Part shown: piece by piece, positions 27,947 to 32,423 of the stretch
How positions within the stretch are numbered: position 1 is the first letter of the stretch
How the letters are laid out: every line of letters begins with the position of its first letter
Source: Monoraphidium neglectum
Lineage: Eukaryota > Chlorophyta > Chlorophyceae > Sphaeropleales > Selenastraceae
DNA: 32,423 nucleotides
NCBI RefSeq assembly: GCF_000611645.1
Contig: NW_014013371.1
Location: 1 to 32,423 of the forward strand
Direction: 5' to 3'
The notes under the pieces: model-generated
Told to the model about the DNA's origin: nothing
Seen by the model: the letters and a program-made list of their open reading frames with translations, nothing else
The model's database searches: none
Made by a program: the position numbers and the translations under genes

Positions 27947-28700
27947 TGTTGAAGACAGTCCTGGGGCGTCCGCCGCCGCTCCATCCCATGAGGCCCTGGG
28001 CTGCTCTTGCAGCGTGACAGGGCCCGCGTCCGGGCTGGCCGTGTGGTCGTGCGGGACGCTGCTGCCACCACTCTGCCTGCGCCGTGGAGTCCGCTGCTCG
28101 TGGCTGTGGTCTTCCTTGAGGTGTCCGCTGCCACTGCCGCCATAGTACAGGCTGCAAGCACACGAAGGGAGGCGTGATGCTGTGAAGCGAGGGGAGAGCG
28201 ACCCGGCGCACTGGCAAGTCTCGCTGTTGTGCATGTGCCTCCTTATTGAGAAAAGAAGGGGCATGCAACGCTGCCGATATACCAGCGTGATGAAATTCTG
28301 TTGAGAGTGCCGTCCAGATTTTGCAGTAAGCGAAACGCCCCTACCTGAACGCGTCGTGGGCGTGCCGCGGAGCCGCGCGACCTTGCTGCTGGCGGCCACC
28401 TGGCTGGTACGACTCTGCAAAAAGCCCAGACTCGTCCTGCACAGCATGCACAGCGCACATTGAGTACCAGTGCGGTAACAAAGTCCTGGGTGCAAAGTGC
28501 ACAGGGCCCAACACAAAGACAGCCAAGATGTTAAGACGGGACACGGGAAGTCCACACCGCACATCCCAAACACAGCGTCGGTTGGCACGCAGCATCGCCA
28601 CCTGCTGCCCTCCGTCGTCGTCGCCCAGCTCAGCCAAAAAGCTAGTGGCCCCCTGTGCCAGCCTTGAAGCCCGCGAGGTGAAGTCCCGGAGAAGAGACAT
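20522..28700 (-). CDS. Giant coiled-coil golgin with a GRAB-like domain (plant golgin candidate 3/4-like)
   Basis: Seven exons: 28700-28602, 28436-28345, 28151-24029, 23854-23384, 23075-22935, 22679-22406 and 22095-20522. Phase closes to a TAG, giving 2257 residues. Exon 1 encodes MSLLRDFTSRASRLAQ and GDDDGGQQ, a short amphipathic start then acidic residues, as in plant golgin candidates. A Gln-rich region (about residues 110-400) precedes more than 1200 residues of Ala/Glu/Gln/Arg-rich coiled coil. Near residue 1786, VDARAAAKLLVQYVERGHS and LGLGEDERARLG match the GRIP-related ARF-binding (GRAB) pattern. SLADVWARFLLEQ further on matches the end of plant GRAB golgins. The last 330 or so residues are Gly/Ala/Ser/Tyr-rich low complexity. 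GRAB golgins bind ARF GTPases at the Golgi and tether vesicles. The golgin call rests on motif memory. Exon 3 is 4.1 kb without an intron, unlike its neighbours, and contains CAG-encoded Gln runs and a 75-bp internal duplication. Confidence 0.8.
21302..21337 (-). repeat. (CAG)12 tract encoding polyglutamine in the golgin tail
   Basis: Twelve uninterrupted CTG units on the plus strand, read as CAG on the coding strand. They encode 12 Gln in the low-complexity C-terminal tail. Confidence 0.95.
21820..21940 (-). other. GRAB-like domain coding segment of the golgin
   Basis: Codons 1786 to about 1826. The segment starts VDARAAAKLLVQYVERGHSG, continues LALLASTLGLGEDERARLG and is bounded by a Gly6 run upstream. 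In GRAB/GRIP domains this pair of helices contacts the ARF-family GTPase. Assignment is by pattern memory. Confidence 0.55.
24281..24355 (-). repeat. 75-bp near-identical repeat in golgin coiled coil, copy 1
   Basis: Matches 25193-25267 over 75 bases with one visible mismatch, in the same frame and orientation. It encodes AWQEWGAQLQQAAADAQ followed by an Ala/Gln stretch. Confidence 0.85.
25193..25267 (-). repeat. 75-bp near-identical repeat in golgin coiled coil, copy 2
   Basis: Second copy of the unit at 24281-24355, 912 bases away. The protein around both copies (Q-R-Q-x-(D/E)-Y-x-AWQEWGAQL) stays similar for a few residues beyond the exact repeat, on its N-terminal side. Confidence 0.85.
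25502..25531 (-). repeat. (CAG)10 tract encoding polyglutamine in the golgin coiled coil
   Basis: Ten uninterrupted CTG units on the plus strand encode 10 Gln inside the coiled-coil region, between a Pro-Gly-Glu and an EWPLPDE segment. They may mark a hinge. Confidence 0.9.
27653..27946 (-). repeat. CAG/CAA polyglutamine region of the golgin N-terminal part
   Basis: Two long CAG runs, at about 27700-27653 (one CAA interruption) and 27946-27914, flank a shorter Gln-rich segment. The interval to about 27240 stays Gln/Trp/Pro-rich. On the plus strand this appears as a false leucine-rich open frame. Confidence 0.85.
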
Positions 28701-29937
28701 CTGGGCGCAGCGGCCCCTGTGCGTACAGGAGGCTGGGTCGCTGCGCCAATGAATTGCACCGCGGCACGGTGGACGCTCCGACCAGGGAGCCTCTGTTGGG
28801 CCTAACAGAAGCTGATCCCTTGCCTTGGCGCGTGCTCAAGGGCCAGCGGCATCCGATCGGCGCTGGCTGGATGTTGAGGGGCCAGTGTCGCGGAGACCAG
28901 CGTTCGCGGCGAACCTTTTCAGTCTCTGTGAAACTGATTCATACGTACTTGGTACGAGGGACTGGACCTTCTCAAGTCTTGCATTATTAGCATCATACTA
29001 GATCACCACGCCCAACTTCAAAGCTGGGGCCTACTGTTTGGTCGCTATGCTTGTGGCAATAGTGCAGAACATCATCGAGCCAAGCCTGCTTGTGCCGCGG
29101 CGCGCATGTGCCTTGCGCCCGCACAGCGCTGTGGGGTGCGCAGCCTGACGGCAGTGTTCGCACGCGCCTGAGCTCGGCGAAAGCAGGCGTTGGCATCATT
29201 GGCAGGCCTCACACCTGTGCCTTTGACCACCTTCGCGCAACATGTGGCGCCCTCTGAACGGGGCCACGTAAATGGTGAGTGCCATAAACGCAGTAATGGC
29301 AGGGTGTGTGGCTGGCCAGAGCAACAGCGGCTGGGTCGAGCGCCGAGAGGGCATAAGCACAGCCCCCAGAGCAAGGTGACCGCCGCGAGAGCAGCATCCT
29401 GGCACTGGGATCAACCAGCACGGCAGGGTTCAAGCCACCGCCTTGCCGTTCCAGTCACCCAGAGCACATCCTGTCCCATGCATGTGGAATCCCTGGGCTC
29501 AAACCCTTGTGCGACCAAGCAACCCGCACACTGCGCCCTCTCATTCCACGCAGGTCCTCTTGGCAGATGGCTGTTTTGGGTCATCCCACATATCACGCGC
29601 TCTTTCACTGAATCATATGGAATGCCAGCGCAATCCCCCTGGTCCTTCGCCCCGCTGATTGGCGCCTGTCATGGCTCCCCCGCGCCCCGGTTTTGCCCGG
29701 CAAGCATTACAGGTTGTCAGGAGAGGCGAGAAGCACATTGCGGTGTGTGACGAATGCAAAGAGTGAGAGAAATGTTGGCATATGCCTCACCACATGCCAT
29801 GAAGAGCGGGGAATGTCTACTTGCTGAACACCTGCTACTAAACTTTGGGTCACCAGCAGTAGGCTGCAACGCGAGCCGTGCCTCTACGGCGCTACAGGCT
29901 GCGCTGTGAATGGCTGTATGTTGCTGAGATGGATACA
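28701..29937. other. Intergenic region upstream of the golgin gene
   Basis: About 1.2 kb between the golgin start and the FkbM-gene stop, both on the minus strand. It should hold the golgin promoter and 5' UTR and the FkbM 3' UTR, with minus-strand TGTAA at 29711-29707. Open frames here are short, on both strands, and match nothing I know. Confidence 0.5.
29707..29711 (-). terminator. TGTAA polyadenylation signal of the FkbM-type gene
   Basis: Minus-strand TGTAA about 227 bases after the stop codon, a usual distance. Confidence 0.55.
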
Positions 29938-32384
29938 TCACTCCTGGACATCTGCATCAGCGTCAGCATCCCCTTCAGCTGCATCTCCATCGGCATCCTC
30001 TCCGTCAGCCGCTGCAGCTTTCTTGCCACCAGCAGCATCGGCATCGCTGTCCACATCTGCGTCGCTGGTTGCTGCTTTGCCCTTAGTGACCTTGCCGCCC
30101 GCTGCCGCACCTTGCTTGGTGCCGCCAGCATCTGCCTCATCAGTCTCCTCATCGCCTGCCCCAGCTGCTGCGCCATCTGCATCATTGTCGTCAGCTGCCG
30201 CGCCGCCCTTTTTGCTGGCCGCTGCGTCAGAAGCGCCTGTGTCGCCCTCATCCGCACTGTCGGCAGCGTCCTCCTGGTCGGCAGCCTTGTCTGCCTTGGC
30301 GCCGGCCTTGGCTGGCTGGCTCTTGACGGTGTCGTCGTAATCGGAGGCTTCCTCCTTGGCGGCAGCAGGTTTGGCAGCTGCCTTGGCAACCGCCCCCTTG
30401 GCCTTGGATTTCTTCTTGCCGTCTCTGTTGGCAGCGGCGGTCTTGCCATCAGCCTTCTCATCCTTGCTGGCGCCCTTCTTGCCGACTTTTTTGCCATTCG
30501 CCTTGTTCTCCGTGTCCTTGCCAGCCGCCTGCTTGCCTTTCTTTGAGGCTGCCTGTTTGTCGCCCTTGACAGCCGGGTCGCCGTCAGCTTCACCAGCCGC
30601 GTCGCCCTTGCCCTTGGCAGCAGCTTTCTTGTCGAGTTTGCCGGCCACTTTCTCATCATCCTTGCTGGCTGTCTGCTTGGCATTCTTGGAGGCATCCTTG
30701 CCAGGCGGCTCCTGGATGACCAAGCTGCCGTCTCGCCGCTCAGTGTACCTGCGGGGCGCACGGGGGCGTAGTTAGGCCATCCAGGCCTGGCGACCTGCAC
30801 AATAACGTGCCACTAAGCGCGCTCTCACCTCGCTGCATCCCGCCCTTCAGCATGCAGCCTAGCCACTCACCCAAGGCCGCTGAACAAGTCCGTAGGCACC
30901 CAGTCAATAACCTGAAGGAGGTAGTTGCAGCAGGGTACAGTGGGGTTGATTGGCTGCCAGTGCACACAGCGCCGAACGCATCTCCACACTACAGCCCTCC
31001 TGCAACCAGCTGCAGCCCAGCAACCAACGACCCCATCTGGCAACACGTTGAGCTTGATGAGCATGTGTGCAGCCTGTGCTGACAATCTCATCACAGCTCC
31101 TGCAGTCATTGCAAATACACGGTGTTCCCCTGCCCTGCAGGGCAGGGCTCAGCACCGGGGGACCACCTGCTGTGGGACTGTAAGGGCCTCAATCGTCTCG
31201 CTGCTGAGGGGCGTAGCAGTGAAGTCATTGTACACCACGAATGGCAGGTTGCGCTTGATGGTGTCCTGCGAGCATTTGGCAGCAAGAACATGGCACAGCG
31301 GGACAAGGTTGTGCAGCTGCGCTGACTTTAGGGCCAGCCGCGCAAGGCCAGAGTCTGAGGGCGCCAGGAGTGCCATCCCTTCCCGACTAGCCCCTCTGCT
31401 CGCACCCGTGCGCCGAAAAGCACTAGTCTCTCTGTTCCTGGGGCGTTGACCTGAGGTTTGAGAGAGGGCCAGAGGCAAAGGTTGGCGGTGAAGGCAGGCA
31501 AAGTAATGGCAGGGTTGCGGCGGAGCCTTGGCGCGTGCCTGCGCCGCATGCAGCGAGTTCTCTGCCTGCGTTTCGCCCCAGGCGACTTCGCCCCACCAAC
31601 TGCCCCAAACCACACACCTTGATGAGCGACACGCGGCGGAGCTCAAAGCTGTCGAGGGGCTTGAACGCGACGGCCTCGCCTCCCTTGGCTTGAACCCTGC
31701 AGCAAAGGTGGGCGACCGAGGCGGCGCGCGGCGCGTGGCGCATGAGCCCTGCCGTCACGCTGGATCGACGCTACACTTGAAGGCATGGGAAGCAAGCCGA
31801 TGCAAGGGAGGGAGGGGCCCGGCCCACGCCTCACTTGGCTGTTGTCTGCGCGTCACCCTCGACGAAGGAGAGCGCAACTTGGTGCACTCTCATGGTGTCC
31901 GTGAACCCGTTGACGACAGCGTTGGTAACGGCCAGCTGAGCAGACCAGGGTGGGTGAGCAGGCCAAAGAGCGCCTTGTTTAAAAGGTGTGAGCAGAGCGC
32001 TGCAACGAGCTCATCTGCATGCCATCTGGGCAACATATCAGAAACGCCCGCGGTTCAACCTGCATTTAAACACCTGGGGCGCCAAGCGCACCTCTCCTGC
32101 CGAGGCCATCTAAAACGCTTGCAAGCACGGCCGCATCAGCTCCCCACACCTAATAGTGCAAGCAGCCCAGGAAGCCACCAAAGCACAACCCACCTGCGCC
32201 ATCCTGCGTTGAGGCTCGAAGCAGTGGACCGCACCACGGGGCCCCACTTTGGCGGCAAAAAACACGGCATGGGACCCAAAATTGCTGGCAGGATTTGAGG
32301 GGAGGGGAGGCTGCATGTGAACGTGTGCCGTGCGTGCATGAGTGTGCAGGTCTTCATGCGTCTGCGCCTGTAGCTGTTGCTTCA

Positions 32385-32420
<36 letters not shown>

Positions 32421-32423
32421 CGT
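29938..32423 (-). CDS. FkbM-type methyltransferase with Lys/Ala/Asp-rich tail, 5' end missing
   Basis: Seven exons are visible: 32284-32194, 31935-31835, 31696-31618, 31450-31406, 31265-31167, 30911-30871 and 30748-29938. All are GT-AG and phase closes at TGA. The first visible exon begins in phase 2, so the start is at or beyond the right end of the window. Seen motifs are NFGSHAVFFAAKVGPRGAVH with CFEPQRRM, the SAM-binding strand-loop pair of the FkbM family. LAVTNAVVNG and then AFKPLDSFELRRVSLIK follow. Family members usually continue with (I/V)DVEGxE; here the 45-base exon gives VNAPGTERLVLFGAR, so the acidic motif is altered. DTIKRNLPFVVYND matches the next strand, and DWVPTDLFSGLGY ends the domain. 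After QEPPG comes a tail of about 250 residues, Lys/Ala-rich first and Asp/Ala-rich at the end. FkbM enzymes methylate hydroxyls of small molecules or glycans. The substrate is unknown. Confidence 0.8.
31128..31147. repeat. 20-bp perfect palindrome in FkbM-gene intron
   Basis: ccctgccctgcagggcaggg is its own reverse complement. It sits just 3' of the donor at 31166 in the intron between exons 31265-31167 and 30911-30871. Confidence 0.85.
32385..32423. repeat. TG microsatellite at the window's right end
   Basis: A (TG)n run of more than 30 bases ends the window. It is upstream of the first visible FkbM exon, so it is probably in an intron of that gene. Confidence 0.85.

Noticed and set aside
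32385..32423. TG run at the end of the window considered as a telomeric repeat
   Set aside because: Green-algal telomeres use TTTTAGGG or TTTAGGG units; this is a plain dinucleotide microsatellite like those elsewhere in the window.

Overview
The window is nuclear DNA from a eukaryote, most likely a GC-rich green alga of the Chlorophyceae (a relative of Chlamydomonas or the Sphaeropleales). Genes are split into many short exons with GT-AG borders. Coding DNA is very GC-rich, and TGTAA, the usual chlorophyte poly(A) signal, lies downstream of most stop codons. Introns and flanks carry CA/TG microsatellites, and low-complexity Ala, Gly and Gln tracts are frequent. No bacterial operon, CRISPR array, insertion sequence, rRNA or tRNA was recognised. 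All gene models were built by eye by joining exons so that reading phase closes and known family motifs continue across junctions. Most should be right to the base, but none is backed by transcript data.

Layout, left to right. (1) 1-1084, minus: 5' part of an uncharacterised gene with an HxD motif, running off the left end. (2) 2489-7114, minus: a complete 15-exon gene for a 503-residue major facilitator transporter of the ProP/MHS type. (3) 8502-14534, plus: a complete 16-exon gene for selenoprotein O (SELO), the pseudokinase-fold protein AMPylase, with Cys where animals have selenocysteine. Genes 2 and 3 are divergent and share a 1.4 kb intergenic region. (4) 15472-16668 and 17814-18811, both minus: tandem paralogues for 122- and 125-residue single-pass membrane proteins resembling the B12D/MLRQ family. 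They differ by one intron. (5) 19621-20213, minus: a tiny three-exon gene for a 77-residue RIIa/Dpy-30-like dimerisation-docking protein. (6) 20522-28700, minus: a seven-exon gene for a 2257-residue coiled-coil protein with a GRAB-like domain, probably a Golgi golgin, rich in CAG-encoded glutamine. (7) 29938 to beyond the right end, minus: a FkbM-type methyltransferase lacking its N-terminus and carrying a tail of about 250 residues rich in Lys, Ala and Asp.

The five genes from 15472 rightward are all on the minus strand, head to tail, and SELO converges on the first of them. The genes do not form one pathway: they cover solute transport, protein AMPylation, a probable mitochondrial membrane protein pair, a docking module, Golgi tethering and a methyltransferase. 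No clearly novel multi-gene system is visible. The most unusual items are the small RIIa-only protein, the B12D-like pair with divergent intron structure, the FkbM enzyme with a degenerate DVEG motif and charged tail, and the very large golgin with internal repeat duplication.
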